From Megasphaera massiliensis (lineage in GTDB: Bacteria; Bacillota; Negativicutes; Veillonellales; Megasphaeraceae), in the NCBI RefSeq assembly GCF_000455225.1, contig NZ_HF954537.1, positions 297,063 through 361,062 of the forward strand: a stretch of DNA of 64,000 bases, given 5' to 3'. The translations under genes were made by a program, and so were the position numbers. How positions within the stretch are numbered: position 1 is the first letter of the stretch; each line of letters opens with the position of its first letter. Of this stretch, positions 18,308-25,891 are shown one piece after another. A model generated the notes under the pieces. The model did no database searches, was not told the origin of the DNA, and was given only the letters and a program-made list of their open reading frames with translations.

Positions 18308-18692
18308 TAGAAGGGCCCATATTCAAGAGGCCTTACTGCGTCAGGCCGTGAGCATTGAAGCGACCTTGTTCCAAGAATTGGTCTACGGTCAGGAATGGGA
18401 CGTGTCTTTCGACAGTATTCGCTTTACAACACCGCAGGGGAGGCGCAAAGGCTTTCTGGTGCACGGGGACGTCCTCTTTGTCCGCCTCAATGACGGGACG
18501 TATCAGCCACTGACCGGCGGTGTCGGTACGGTCAAGGGCTGTCGGATTCTGATTTACCCTTACGACAAAAGGCCCTTCTTTTCTCAAGAAGGGCAGGCCG
18601 TTGCCGTATCCCTTCTTCTCGTAGAGGAAGAAAGCGGGCTGTCCCTGCCGATTACGCTTATGGTAACGTCGTTGAATGAAGGAAGGCGATGA
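18156..18692 (+). CDS. Minor pilin 3 (prepilin-like, Asp at position 5)
   Basis: 178 residues from an ATG preceded by GAGGTGG. The 20-residue leader ends RFRRRNG and is followed by WMMMDMLLAMTFVVLAVTAFLPLM, a prepilin-like helix with Trp at +1 (unusual; Phe or Met is typical) and Asp at +5, an acidic substitute for Glu. The remainder resembles a PilW/GspJ-like minor pilin in size (FDSIRFTTPQG, VGTVKGCRILIYPY), but identity is not certain. It overlaps the previous reading frame extensively and the next gene by four bases. Confidence 0.65.
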   Translation: MKVANRFSVGAWGRFRRRNGWMMMDMLLAMTFVVLAVTAFLPLMSQTVSFDRRAHIQEALLRQAVSIEATLFQELVYGQEWDVSFDSIRFTTPQGRRKGFLVHGDVLFVRLNDGTYQPLTGGVGTVKGCRILIYPYDKRPFFSQEGQAVAVSLLLVEEESGLSLPITLMVTSLNEGRR

Positions 18693-19105
18693 AGATGCGA
18701 AACGGATTCTTTTCTTTTTCGATGACGGCCATGGCCGTCCTGACCTTGTCCCTGGCCATGACGACGGCTTTGTTGGCCGTGAGCAGCCTGCAGATGGTTG
18801 CCATATATGAAAAGAAAGTCCGCCTGCACTACTTGGCGGACAGTGCCGTCCGAGAAGGATGGCAGGAGGTACAACAAAATCCACTTCCTTATTTTCAACG
18901 TCACGCCGTGGCCGTGCCTCAATCGGCGCAGCTGGCCGAAAAGGGAGAAGCCGTCACTGTCGAAGTTCAGGGCGACCGCGGGTATTTGCGGGCCCTTGCC
19001 GTCGATGAAGCGGCATCGTTAGAACAAACGAGCAGCCTTTTCTTTGAAGTAGTACGGCATGAAGACGGTCAGTATGAATTGCAGCCGATTCATTATCGGG
19101 ATTGA
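18689..19105 (+). CDS. Minor pilin 4 (PilX-like)
   Basis: 138 residues. The leader MKMRNG precedes FFSFSMTAMAVLTLSLAMTTALLAVSS, a prepilin-type helix with Ser at mature position 5. The sequence after it (YEKKVRLHYLADSAVREGWQEVQQ) resembles the start of PilX/GspK-type minor pilins, which often read as an ALYLAESGV-like helix. GspK-family tip pilins characteristically lack Glu5, so this could be the tip subunit. GAAGGAAGG precedes the start, which overlaps the previous stop by ATGA. Confidence 0.65.
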   Translation: MKMRNGFFSFSMTAMAVLTLSLAMTTALLAVSSLQMVAIYEKKVRLHYLADSAVREGWQEVQQNPLPYFQRHAVAVPQSAQLAEKGEAVTVEVQGDRGYLRALAVDEAASLEQTSSLFFEVVRHEDGQYELQPIHYRD

Positions 19106-19116
19106 GAGGTGAGGGT

Positions 19117-19863
19117 ATGCGGCAGTACAGAAATGCCTGTCTGTGGCTGATGGGGCAGACGATTCGCGTTTTAAAACAAACACGCAAATGGTATGGTCCC
19201 GTCGCCTTTTGTCAAGGGCATACGGAGTGTGAGCGGCAATGGAAGAAGGATTGGCTTGATTCTCCCGATGAAATTCGGGCCAAAATGCCGCTGTTACTGG
19301 ATCGCTACGGCCTGTCCGGCTGGCGTATCCATATCGTCGTCGGCGGACCGAATATGATATGGAAGCCTATTCCTTTAGCGACAGCAGATGCGGCCGAAGC
19401 CCGGGAACTCATTCGGGGTGCCGGCTTGCTCGACGAAGATGGGAAGCCCTATGGCTTTGACCTTGCTTGTCCTGAAAAAAATCGAGACGGGCTCTATGAC
19501 TGGATCGTCGGCGCCTATCCGGCCGACTGTATCGAGGCTTTGTGTCAATCCGTCGTCGATGCCGATGCCGTCCTTGCTTCCTTGGACCTGCTGCCTGCTT
19601 TTTTGGGACGGATCCAACCGGAGGGGCAAGGCCTCCTATCGTTTCGGGATGAAAGGGTCCTCCATACGGTACATCTGCAAAACGGCCGGCCCCTGGCCTA
19701 TGAGCTGCAAGAAGGTGCGCCTCTTTCAGAAGGGGCTTCACCTTTTATGTGGCAGGAAGACGGGGAGACGGAAGGCCGCCCCTTGTCGCCGTCGAAGGCC
19801 GTTGCTCAGGTCATGGAACAGTATGGACTGTCTCAGGCGACGGCGTCCTTGATTCTGCTGTAA
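19117..19863 (+). CDS. PilM-like or unknown pilus operon protein
   Basis: A 248-residue soluble protein with no signal or membrane segment, encoded just before PilN- and PilO-like genes, the position of pilM. PilM is an actin-like ATPase that binds the PilN N-terminus. I cannot see intact actin-fold nucleotide motifs, and the protein is about 100 residues shorter than typical PilM, so it may be a reduced relative. DADAVLASLDLLPAFLGR near residue 160 recalls the part of PilM that precedes its last subdomain. Function is assigned by position only. GAGGTGAGGG precedes the ATG. Confidence 0.5.
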   Translation: MRQYRNACLWLMGQTIRVLKQTRKWYGPVAFCQGHTECERQWKKDWLDSPDEIRAKMPLLLDRYGLSGWRIHIVVGGPNMIWKPIPLATADAAEARELIRGAGLLDEDGKPYGFDLACPEKNRDGLYDWIVGAYPADCIEALCQSVVDADAVLASLDLLPAFLGRIQPEGQGLLSFRDERVLHTVHLQNGRPLAYELQEGAPLSEGASPFMWQEDGETEGRPLSPSKAVAQVMEQYGLSQATASLILL

Positions 19864-19872
19864 GGGAGCGTG

Positions 19873-20388
19873 GTGAGCGTGAAATGCAACTTGATACCGC
19901 CGGCATACCGGCAGCCTCGATGCCTTTGGGGAAAGCCCCTTACGCTGGGACTCTTGGGATTGGCCGGACTCTTTTTGGCAGGCGGAACTTTTTTTCAATA
20001 CCAAATCGCCCAAGAGAAAATGTATTATGAAAGGGTACTTTATCCGATCCAAGAGAGAATCAAAGGCCATAACGACCGGATCCGAGAGGGGCAGGCCTTG
20101 GCCGAACGACAGGCCAAAGAACGGCAGGAGACGTCTTTTTCCTGGCCTGTCTTGTTCGTGGATCTGGCCCTTTCCAAACCGGATACGGTCGTTGTCACCA
20201 AGGTCAGCGGCCGAGACAGGGGAGCCGTCATCGAAGGCTTGACAGCGACTCCCGACGGGGCCCGAAAATGGCAGAGCTATTTACAGGCCGGCGGGCGGTA
20301 TCAAGCGGCTGTGACCCGTATGCAGCCTAAAGGCGGCGAAGCCGTCCCTTTTTCCTTAGAAGTGAGTTGTCATGAAAAAAATTCTTAA
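19873..20388 (+). CDS. pilN: PilN-like pilus assembly protein
   Basis: About 171 residues from a GTG start (candidate GTGs at 19870, 19873 and 19879; AAGGGAG lies just upstream). The short cytoplasmic tail contains CNLIPPAYR, matching the NLLP-type motif by which PilN binds PilM. One membrane helix follows (about residues 23-43), then a coiled-coil segment and a small periplasmic domain, the classic PilN plan. The order PilM-like, PilN, PilO supports the call. It overlaps the next gene by 17 bases. Confidence 0.7.
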   Translation: MSVKCNLIPPAYRQPRCLWGKPLTLGLLGLAGLFLAGGTFFQYQIAQEKMYYERVLYPIQERIKGHNDRIREGQALAERQAKERQETSFSWPVLFVDLALSKPDTVVVTKVSGRDRGAVIEGLTATPDGARKWQSYLQAGGRYQAAVTRMQPKGGEAVPFSLEVSCHEKNS

Positions 20389-20848
20389 AGGGCGGGTGTG
20401 GTCACCGTCGTGGATCCTGGCGGCCTTACTATTGGCGGGGCTCTCTCTGGGGTATGCTTGGATGTCGTATCAATCTTTTACAGCATGGAAAAGTCTTCGC
20501 AGCCAGCTTCAAGTCTATGCCCATAAAGATTTTTCGGCTTCCGCAGCGGTGCTGGACGGGAGTGCTGTCGATATGGAAGGGGCTGTTTCAAATCTGATCG
20601 ACAGTCATGGACTGACCCTCTTGTCGTGGCACCAGGCCCGACAGGGCGACGGCCAGACCCTGATGATGGAAGGTCCTTTTGCCTCGATCCTGTCATGGCT
20701 CAATGACTGGCAGAAAGAAGTTCCCAACGGGTCCGTAAAGGTCATCGAGTGGGTGCCGACAGGCGAATCGACGGTTATTACCGTCGAAGTGTCGGGCCCT
20801 CCGGGACATACTGTCAAACAGAGAAAAATGGCTGAGCCCGGCCCCTAG
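20372..20848 (+). CDS. pilO: PilO-like pilus assembly protein
   Basis: 158 residues: a short basic N-terminus, one membrane helix (about residues 12-34) and a periplasmic domain that would dimerise with PilN. The sequence is poorly conserved, as is normal for PilO, so the call rests on topology and on following the PilN-like gene. It is the last gene of the pilus operon and is followed within 110 bases by a strong terminator. No pilP or secretin (pilQ) gene follows. Confidence 0.62.
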   Translation: MKKILKGRVWSPSWILAALLLAGLSLGYAWMSYQSFTAWKSLRSQLQVYAHKDFSASAAVLDGSAVDMEGAVSNLIDSHGLTLLSWHQARQGDGQTLMMEGPFASILSWLNDWQKEVPNGSVKVIEWVPTGESTVITVEVSGPPGHTVKQRKMAEPGP

Positions 20849-21065
20849 ATAAGCGGGAACGCTTTCTGTCACCGTCATGGAGACTGAGTCAGGGGGAATC
20901 GGTGAAACATCCTTTTCCACAGATAGAGTTCTTGGTCCGTTGGTTACGGGCATCTGAAAAAGCCACTGATGACTAAATCAGTGGCTTTTTGTCGTAAAAA
21001 ATCAGAAGGCGGATTTCGGATACATAAATCAGTATCTATCCGGTACGAATCGATACGCCGATTTG
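20849..21065. other. Intergenic region after the pilus operon
   Basis: The first 108 bases after the pilO stop hold no convincing gene or site that I can recognise. The second half contains the bidirectional terminator listed separately, and then about 75 bases leading to the 3' end of the convergent minus-strand gene. Confidence 0.5.
20957..20990. terminator. Bidirectional intrinsic terminator
   Basis: AAAAAGCCACTGAT (20957-20970) and its perfect complement ATCAGTGGCTTTTT (20977-20990) form a 14-bp stem with a six-base loop. The stem carries A-tracts and T-tracts on both sides, so it can stop transcription from the pilus operon on the plus strand and from the convergent minus-strand gene. 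Confidence 0.9.
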
Positions 21066-21503
21066 TCAGTCGCCCCAGTCCATCATATGGTCGATAAAGG
21101 TGTCGATCCGGTCGCGTTGGCGCTCTTCCGGAGTTTTTTCCCGCGGGGCAGCATAGCACGGGCCGTGGTGATGGTAGGTTCCGCGACGGCCGGCTTGGCG
21201 GTAATGGGGATAGTAAGGCAGGGTATCCTGATGGAAGAAGGTTTCCGTATTGTACGTGTGGACGGCCTTATTGTACTGGTCGACGGCGTCTCTTCGCCGG
21301 GCCAGGAGTTCGTCAATCTGTTTATCGACGTCGCGGACATAGGTGTCCAAATCTTTCCGATAGGCGTCCATTTCGGATCGGCTGGCCATCTCTGCTGAGA
21401 AGGGTTCATGGCTGCTGGAAAAACGTTCTTTGGCATCTGCGCCGATGGGCAGGGCCATTGCCAGGGAGGCTAGGATGGCAATAGACATCATTTTTTTTGA
21501 CAT
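21066..21503 (-). CDS. Small secreted protein of unknown function
   Basis: A 145-residue protein with a clear signal peptide (MSKKMMSIAILASLAMALPIGADA, likely cut after ADA near residue 24). The mature part is highly charged and helical (MDAYRKDLDTYVRDVDKQIDELLARRRDAVDQYNKAVHTY, about residues 46-85), probably a coiled coil, followed by a Tyr/His-rich segment (YYPHYRQ, TYHHHGPCY) and a charged tail. It is probably periplasmic. The His/Tyr/Cys patch might bind metal, but that is a guess. AAAGGAG precedes the ATG and a good promoter lies upstream. It is convergent with the pilus operon. I recognise no family. Confidence 0.7.
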   Translation of the reverse strand: MSKKMMSIAILASLAMALPIGADAKERFSSSHEPFSAEMASRSEMDAYRKDLDTYVRDVDKQIDELLARRRDAVDQYNKAVHTYNTETFFHQDTLPYYPHYRQAGRRGTYHHHGPCYAAPREKTPEERQRDRIDTFIDHMMDWGD

Positions 21504-21541
21504 AGCGTGTAGTCTCCTTTTTTTACATAAAATACATAATT

Positions 21542-21571
21542 ATTATACCTTATTTTTACACCGAACCTCAA
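21542..21571 (-). promoter_or_regulatory. Sigma-70 promoter of the small secreted protein
   Basis: Read on the minus strand, TTGAGG (21571-21566) and TATAAT (21547-21542) are separated by 18 bases. The -10 box lies about 40 bases before the start codon, with AAAGGAG between. Confidence 0.7.
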
Positions 21572-21756
21572 GTTCTATTCGGAAGTCATGACCATAAGGA
21601 AAATCTTTCCGTTTCTCCCAAATCATCTGCCGTCCCTGTTTCGGGAGAGGGCGTTCAAAGCCGCTCCGACTGACAAGAGAATAGGAACGGCTGCCAGAGG
21701 TTTCAACTGGCTTTTCGGCCGAAGGCATGTTTTTAGAAAAAGTTTTCAAAAAAGAC
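21572..21756. other. Gene-free intergenic stretch
   Basis: A stretch of about 185 bases between the divergent promoters. A minus-strand frame of 68 codons crosses it, but it starts with TTG and has no ribosome binding site or recognisable protein family. I see no supported gene or RNA here. Confidence 0.4.
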
Positions 21757-21787
21757 TTGACCGGTAGTTAATACCGAATGATAAGAT
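21757..21787 (+). promoter_or_regulatory. Putative promoter with inverted repeat upstream of the alcohol dehydrogenase
   Basis: TTGACC at 21757-21762 is followed by a weak -10 candidate (GATAAG at 17-base spacing or TAAGAT at 19). Between them sits CGGTA-GTTAA-TACCG (21762-21776), an inverted repeat with 5-bp arms that could be an operator blocking polymerase. The gene starts about 130 bases downstream, leaving an untranslated leader in which I see no further structure with confidence. Confidence 0.4.
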
Positions 21788-21916
21788 AAATTTGTACCTG
21801 AGGTGAAGGCCGGGACAGCCCCGTTTGTAAGCCCTTTTGGAAGGTTCGATACTTTTTGTTGCTTTTACACAGCCTCTTGGCTGTTTATAGATAGATATTG
21901 GATAGGAGACGATGAA

Positions 21917-23092
21917 ATGGAAAACTTTGTTTTTGAAAATAGTACAAAAGCCTATTTTGGAAAAGGCTGCGTCGGTCAATACTTGCCGGAACTCTTGTCC
22001 CATTACGGGAAGACGGTCATGGTGGCCTATGGCGGCGGCTCCATTAAGCGGACCGGCATTTACGATGAAATCATGGCGATTTTGACCAAGGCCGAAAAGG
22101 CCGTCGTCGAATTTTCGGGCATCATGGCCAATCCGACCTATGCCAAGGTCCTCGAAGGGGCGAAAATCGCCAAAGAACAGGACGTGGACCTCATCTTGGC
22201 TGTCGGCGGCGGTTCGGTCATGGACTGCTGCAAAGCCGTGTCCCTGGCTGCCGTCTATGACGGTGACGTGTGGACTGATTTTTGGGCTAAGGCCGGCACC
22301 ATCGACGTCAAACCTATTCCGTTAGGCATCGTCATGACCGTATCGGGGACGGGCAGTGAGATGAACGGCGGCGCCGTCATTACCAACGAAGACGTAAAGA
22401 TTAAGACCGGCCGCGATTACCCGGCCCTCAACGCTCAATTTGCCCTCCTCGACCCGCTTTATACCTACACCGTTCCCAAGCTGCAGATGATTTCCGGCGC
22501 CTTTGATTCCTTTACGCACATGATGGAAACCTATTTCAGCGCCCCCGATGTTGATAATGTGTCGGACAGCATTAATGAAGCCCTCATGAAGAGCGTCGTC
22601 CGCAACCTTCGTAAGGCCATTGAAAATCCTGAAGACTACGAAGCCCGCAGCAACCTGGTCTGGCTCTCGACGATGGCTGAAAACCGTATCCTCAAATTGG
22701 GGAAGAAAGGCGATTTCCAAGGCCATATCTTAGAGCACTCCCTGGGAGCCTTTACGGACTGCAACCACGGCTGCGGCCTGGCCGTCCTCTTGCCGGTCTA
22801 TTACCGCCACATTAAAGTTGAAGGGGCGGAAAAATTCGCCCGCTTTGCCAGCGAAGTTTGGGGCATTTCCCCGGAAGGGAAGACAACAGCTGAACTTGCT
22901 AACGACGGCGTCGAAGCCTTAGCCTATTTTGTAAAGGAAATCGGCCTGCCGACGACCTTGCGGGAACTGGGCATGACGGACGACCAAAAAGATTGGCTGC
23001 CCCGTATAGCTTCCGGTTGTGTCGCTTCGCCGGGAAGCTACAAGCACCTCGATGGCGATGAAATCTTGGCCATCTTTGAAGAAGCCTGGTAG
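21917..23092 (+). CDS. Iron-containing alcohol (butanol) dehydrogenase
   Basis: 391 residues, group III iron-dependent alcohol dehydrogenase. It has the nucleotide-binding YGGGSIKRTG (about 37-46) and AVGGGSVMDCCKA (about 95-107) segments. The metal ligands are in FDSFTHMMETYF (Asp/His, near 197) and the GHILEHSLGAFTDCNHGCGLAVLLP region (histidines near 271 and 285). The sequence is closest in style to the NADPH-dependent YqhD/BdhA branch, which reduces butyraldehyde, methylglyoxal and other aldehydes. ATG is preceded by TAGGAG at eight bases. The upstream in-frame GTG is less likely. It is followed 19 bases later by a transporter gene. Confidence 0.88.
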   Translation: MENFVFENSTKAYFGKGCVGQYLPELLSHYGKTVMVAYGGGSIKRTGIYDEIMAILTKAEKAVVEFSGIMANPTYAKVLEGAKIAKEQDVDLILAVGGGSVMDCCKAVSLAAVYDGDVWTDFWAKAGTIDVKPIPLGIVMTVSGTGSEMNGGAVITNEDVKIKTGRDYPALNAQFALLDPLYTYTVPKLQMISGAFDSFTHMMETYFSAPDVDNVSDSINEALMKSVVRNLRKAIENPEDYEARSNLVWLSTMAENRILKLGKKGDFQGHILEHSLGAFTDCNHGCGLAVLLPVYYRHIKVEGAEKFARFASEVWGISPEGKTTAELANDGVEALAYFVKEIGLPTTLRELGMTDDQKDWLPRIASGCVASPGSYKHLDGDEILAIFEEAW

Positions 23093-23111
23093 GAAGGATA
23101 ATGAGGAACCG

Positions 23112-24032
23112 ATGCTTATTTTACAACAAATGATTATTTTCGTCCTGCTCATGGCCGTTGGCGCCTTGGCCCGTCGTTATGAAATCCTGACGCCGGCCAA
23201 TCAGCCGCAGATTACGAAATTGGTGGTCAACATCGCTTATCCGGCCATTATCTTATCGGGCGTTACCGGCAAGGGCCCCCGCATTGAAGGGGCGGAACTG
23301 GCCTATGCCTTCGGCGTCATCCTGACCATGCTGGTTTTGCTCATGGCCTGTGCCTGGATCCTGCCGCGGATCCTTCGCTATCCCAAGAAACACTACGGCA
23401 TCGTCAATGTCATGGTCATCTTCACCAATATCGGTTTCATGGGCGTTCCCATGATCGACGGCATTTACGGGAAGGATGCCCTCATTTATATGACCGTCCT
23501 CTTGATTCCTTTTAATATTCTCTTTTTCTCTTATGTTATTCAGACCATCAAAGGCAGTTCTGACAAGAAAGAACCCTTTCGTTGGCAGAGTTTGGCCAAT
23601 ACCGGCATGGGCGCCTGCATCCTGGCCATCATCCTTTACCTGAGCGGCATCGAGCTGCCGTATATACTGGCCCAGTCGATTATCATGCTCGGCAGTATGA
23701 CGGCGCCTTTGGCCATGATGCTCCTCGGTTCTTTCCTGACCGATACGGCGTGGAAGTGCATGATAAACGGCCGCATCATCGCCTTTACGATCCTCAAGAT
23801 GGTCGTCATTCCCATCGTCCTGACCCTAATTCTCGGCCGCTTCGTGGATAATACGTATTTACTGGCCATCTGCATGGCGGCACTGGCGACGCCGTCAGGG
23901 AACATCATTCCCCTCTTGGCAGCCGTTTATAATAAAGACGCCTATCCTGTCTCCGTAGAGGGCATTGCCTTGACGACGGCTGCTGCCGTGGTTACCATGC
24001 CAATCGTCGCTGTCGTCACCGGCCTTGGTTGA
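23112..24032 (+). CDS. AEC family transporter (auxin efflux carrier-like)
   Basis: A 306-residue membrane protein with about eight to ten helices. The opening LLMAVGALARRYEILTPANQPQITKLVVNIAYPAIIL is diagnostic for the AEC/malonate transporter family, as is the C-terminal ATPSGNIIPLLAAVY. Members export or import organic acids such as malonate or malate. The substrate here is unknown. ATG at 23112 has AGGAACC nearby. The frame is open further upstream inside the dehydrogenase gene but gives no better start. It is probably cotranscribed with the dehydrogenase. Confidence 0.85.
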   Translation: MLILQQMIIFVLLMAVGALARRYEILTPANQPQITKLVVNIAYPAIILSGVTGKGPRIEGAELAYAFGVILTMLVLLMACAWILPRILRYPKKHYGIVNVMVIFTNIGFMGVPMIDGIYGKDALIYMTVLLIPFNILFFSYVIQTIKGSSDKKEPFRWQSLANTGMGACILAIILYLSGIELPYILAQSIIMLGSMTAPLAMMLLGSFLTDTAWKCMINGRIIAFTILKMVVIPIVLTLILGRFVDNTYLLAICMAALATPSGNIIPLLAAVYNKDAYPVSVEGIALTTAAAVVTMPIVAVVTGLG

Positions 24033-24101
24033 GATCAGGGGAAACCTTAGCTTATATCGATTTCATGACACTTCGTTTTTATTTGGAAAGGAAGGATTTT
24101 T

Positions 24102-25100
24102 ATGAAAACTCGCACCTTAGGAAAAGATTTTACCGTATCGGCCGTCGGCTTAGGCTGCATGGGCATGAGTCACGGTTATGGCAAGCCCAAGGATCGCCAT
24201 GAAATGACAGAATTATTGGCCAAGGCCGTCGATGCCGGCTATACCTTCTTCGATACGGCCGAAGTCTATGGGACACCGGACGATCCCCACGCCAACGAAA
24301 CCTTGTTGGGAGAAGCCTTGAAGCCTTTCCGCGACCGCATCCAGATCGGCACCAAATTCGGCATCCACTTCGATATGACGTCGCCCGAGCCCAATAAGCC
24401 CATCGTCCCCGATGCCCGTCCGGAACTTATCCGCAAGTCCGTCGAAGACTCTTTGAAACGCCTTCAGACCGACCATATCGACATCTACTACCAGCATCGC
24501 CAGGACACCAAGGTTCCCGTCGAAGACGTAGCTGCCGTCATGGCTGACCTCATGAAGGAAGGGAAGATCCTTCATTGGGGCCTGTCCGAAGTCGACGCAG
24601 ACACCCTGCGCCGGGCCCATGCCGTCTGCCCGGTCACGGCCGTACAGAACCGCTATTCCATGATGGCCCGCTGGTATGAAAAGATGTTCCCGGTCCTCGA
24701 AGAACTGCAGGTCGGCTTAGTTGCCTTTTCGCCTATGGCTAACGGTTTCCTGACGGCTCGGTACGATGCGAATTCTCAATTTGATCCCGATACGGACTAC
24801 CGCCGGAATATGCCCCAGTTCCAGGCCGATGCTATCGAAGAAAACAAGGCCCTTTTGCAGTGGATCCAGGACCTGGCTGCCTCCAAGAATGCTACGCCGG
24901 CACAATTGTCCCTTGCCTGGATGATTTCTAAAAAGCCGTGGATCGTACCTATTCCGGGAACGACCAACCCGAATCGTCTCTTAGAAAACGGGGCAGCCGC
25001 GGACATCGAACTGACGGCTGATGAAGTACGCCAAATTGATGAAGCCCTGGATAAGATACAGATGTCGTCCGTCTTTGGCGGTACGGTCGTTCGGGGCTGA
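24102..25100 (+). CDS. Aldo/keto reductase
   Basis: 332 residues, TIM-barrel AKR of the YajO/Gsy-like type. It opens with LGKDFTVSAVGLGCMGMSHGYG. The tetrad is visible as Asp and Tyr in FFDTAEVYG (near 48-56), Lys in GTKFGI (near 84) and His in YYQHRQD (near 128). A NADPH-binding segment lies near the C-terminus (PIPGTTNPNRLLEN). It reduces aldehydes or ketones; the natural substrate is unknown. AAAGGAAGG precedes the ATG. It is followed by a terminator-like hairpin and then by the MerR-type promoter of the next gene. Confidence 0.9.
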   Translation: MKTRTLGKDFTVSAVGLGCMGMSHGYGKPKDRHEMTELLAKAVDAGYTFFDTAEVYGTPDDPHANETLLGEALKPFRDRIQIGTKFGIHFDMTSPEPNKPIVPDARPELIRKSVEDSLKRLQTDHIDIYYQHRQDTKVPVEDVAAVMADLMKEGKILHWGLSEVDADTLRRAHAVCPVTAVQNRYSMMARWYEKMFPVLEELQVGLVAFSPMANGFLTARYDANSQFDPDTDYRRNMPQFQADAIEENKALLQWIQDLAASKNATPAQLSLAWMISKKPWIVPIPGTTNPNRLLENGAAADIELTADEVRQIDEALDKIQMSSVFGGTVVRG

Positions 25101-25103
25101 TCG

Positions 25104-25137
25104 CTTTCCGACGGTTCGTCGGAAAGACCGAATTTTT
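25104..25137 (+). terminator. Terminator-like hairpin after the aldo/keto reductase
   Basis: CTTTCCGACG (25104-25113) pairs perfectly with CGTCGGAAAG (25117-25126) around a three-base loop, and a T5 run follows after six bases. The stem is strong, but the T-run is displaced, so efficiency is uncertain. Confidence 0.6.
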
Positions 25138-25167
25138 CAATTTATAATAAAAAAGACATATGTTCCC

Positions 25168-25198
25168 TTGACTTGGACTCGACACCAAGGTTTATAGT
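25168..25198 (+). promoter_or_regulatory. MerR-family-type promoter and operator (19-bp spacer)
   Basis: TTGACT (25168-25173) and TATAGT (25193-25198) are separated by 19 bases. Inside the spacer lies the dyad CTTGGACTCGACACCAAG. Overlong 19-bp spacers with a central dyad are the hallmark of promoters activated by MerR-family proteins, and CTTGAC-TTGG-N-CCAAGGTTTA closely resembles the AdhR/NmlR electrophile-sensor class. It faces the flavin reductase gene at 25243. No merR gene is present in this window, so the regulator must be elsewhere. Confidence 0.78.
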
Positions 25199-25242
25199 AT
25201 AATAATGGAGTCAGGTTGAGGTGATGGAAAGAGGATATGACC

Positions 25243-25878
25243 ATGAAAGTATTATTGGTAAACGGCTCGCCTCATAAAGAAGGCTGTACCTATACGGCCC
25301 TTCAGGAAGTGGCCCGGACTTTGGAAACCCTCGGCATTGAAACGGAATTCTTTTGGATCGGTGTCAAACCGATTGGCGGCTGCATGGCCTGTCATAAGTG
25401 CCGGGAAATCGGGCGCTGCGTCATTCCCGACATCGTCAATGAATTTCGGGAAAAGGCCTTGTCGGCCGACGGCTTCGTCTTCGGCTCACCCGTCCATTAT
25501 GCGGCTCTGGCCGGCAATATGACGTCCTTCATGGACCGCGTCTTTTATGCCGAAGCCAACGGAAACGGCAATAAGGCCTTTTATTTGAAACCGGCAGCAG
25601 CCGTCATTTCGGCACGCCGGGCCGGGACGACCGTCTCTTTTGACCAGATGAATAAATACTTCACCCTGCAGGAAATGCCTATCGTCTCGTCGCGCTACTG
25701 GAATGAAGTCCACGGCGCGGCGCCGGAAGAAGTCTTGGAGGATAAGGAAGGCCTGTATACCATGCGGGTCTTAGGCCGTAATATGGCCTATATGCTGCGC
25801 TGTCAGGAAGCGGCCCGCCAGGCCGGTGTAGCCCTTCCGGAACGGGAAGAACCGATTTTCACGAATTTTATTCACTAA
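25243..25878 (+). CDS. Flavodoxin-fold NAD(P)H-dependent FMN reductase (iron-sulfur-flavoprotein-like)
   Basis: 211 residues. The N-terminal MKVLLVNGSPHKEGCTYTAL is the FMN phosphate loop of the NADPH-dependent FMN reductase family. It is followed by GGCMACHKCREIGRCVIPD (about 47-65), the cysteine cluster seen in iron-sulfur flavoproteins. GSPVHYAALAGNMTSFMDR completes the flavin site. It probably transfers electrons to quinones, nitro compounds or an unknown partner. ATG at 25243 is better spaced from AAAGAGG than the ATG at 25237. It is driven by the MerR-type promoter and followed 13 bases later by a secreted hydrolase. Confidence 0.87.
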   Translation: MKVLLVNGSPHKEGCTYTALQEVARTLETLGIETEFFWIGVKPIGGCMACHKCREIGRCVIPDIVNEFREKALSADGFVFGSPVHYAALAGNMTSFMDRVFYAEANGNGNKAFYLKPAAAVISARRAGTTVSFDQMNKYFTLQEMPIVSSRYWNEVHGAAPEEVLEDKEGLYTMRVLGRNMAYMLRCQEAARQAGVALPEREEPIFTNFIH

Positions 25879-25891
25879 AAGGAGGTACCTC

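Noticed and set aside
13572..20848. Type II secretion system instead of a pilus
   Set aside because: A PilT-like retraction motor and PilM/N/O-like proteins are present, and GspC/D/L/M are not. A competence pseudopilus remains possible.
21543..21749. A 68-codon minus-strand frame in the gap before the alcohol dehydrogenase
   Set aside because: TTG start, no ribosome binding site, no recognisable domain, and it runs through the promoter regions of both flanking genes.
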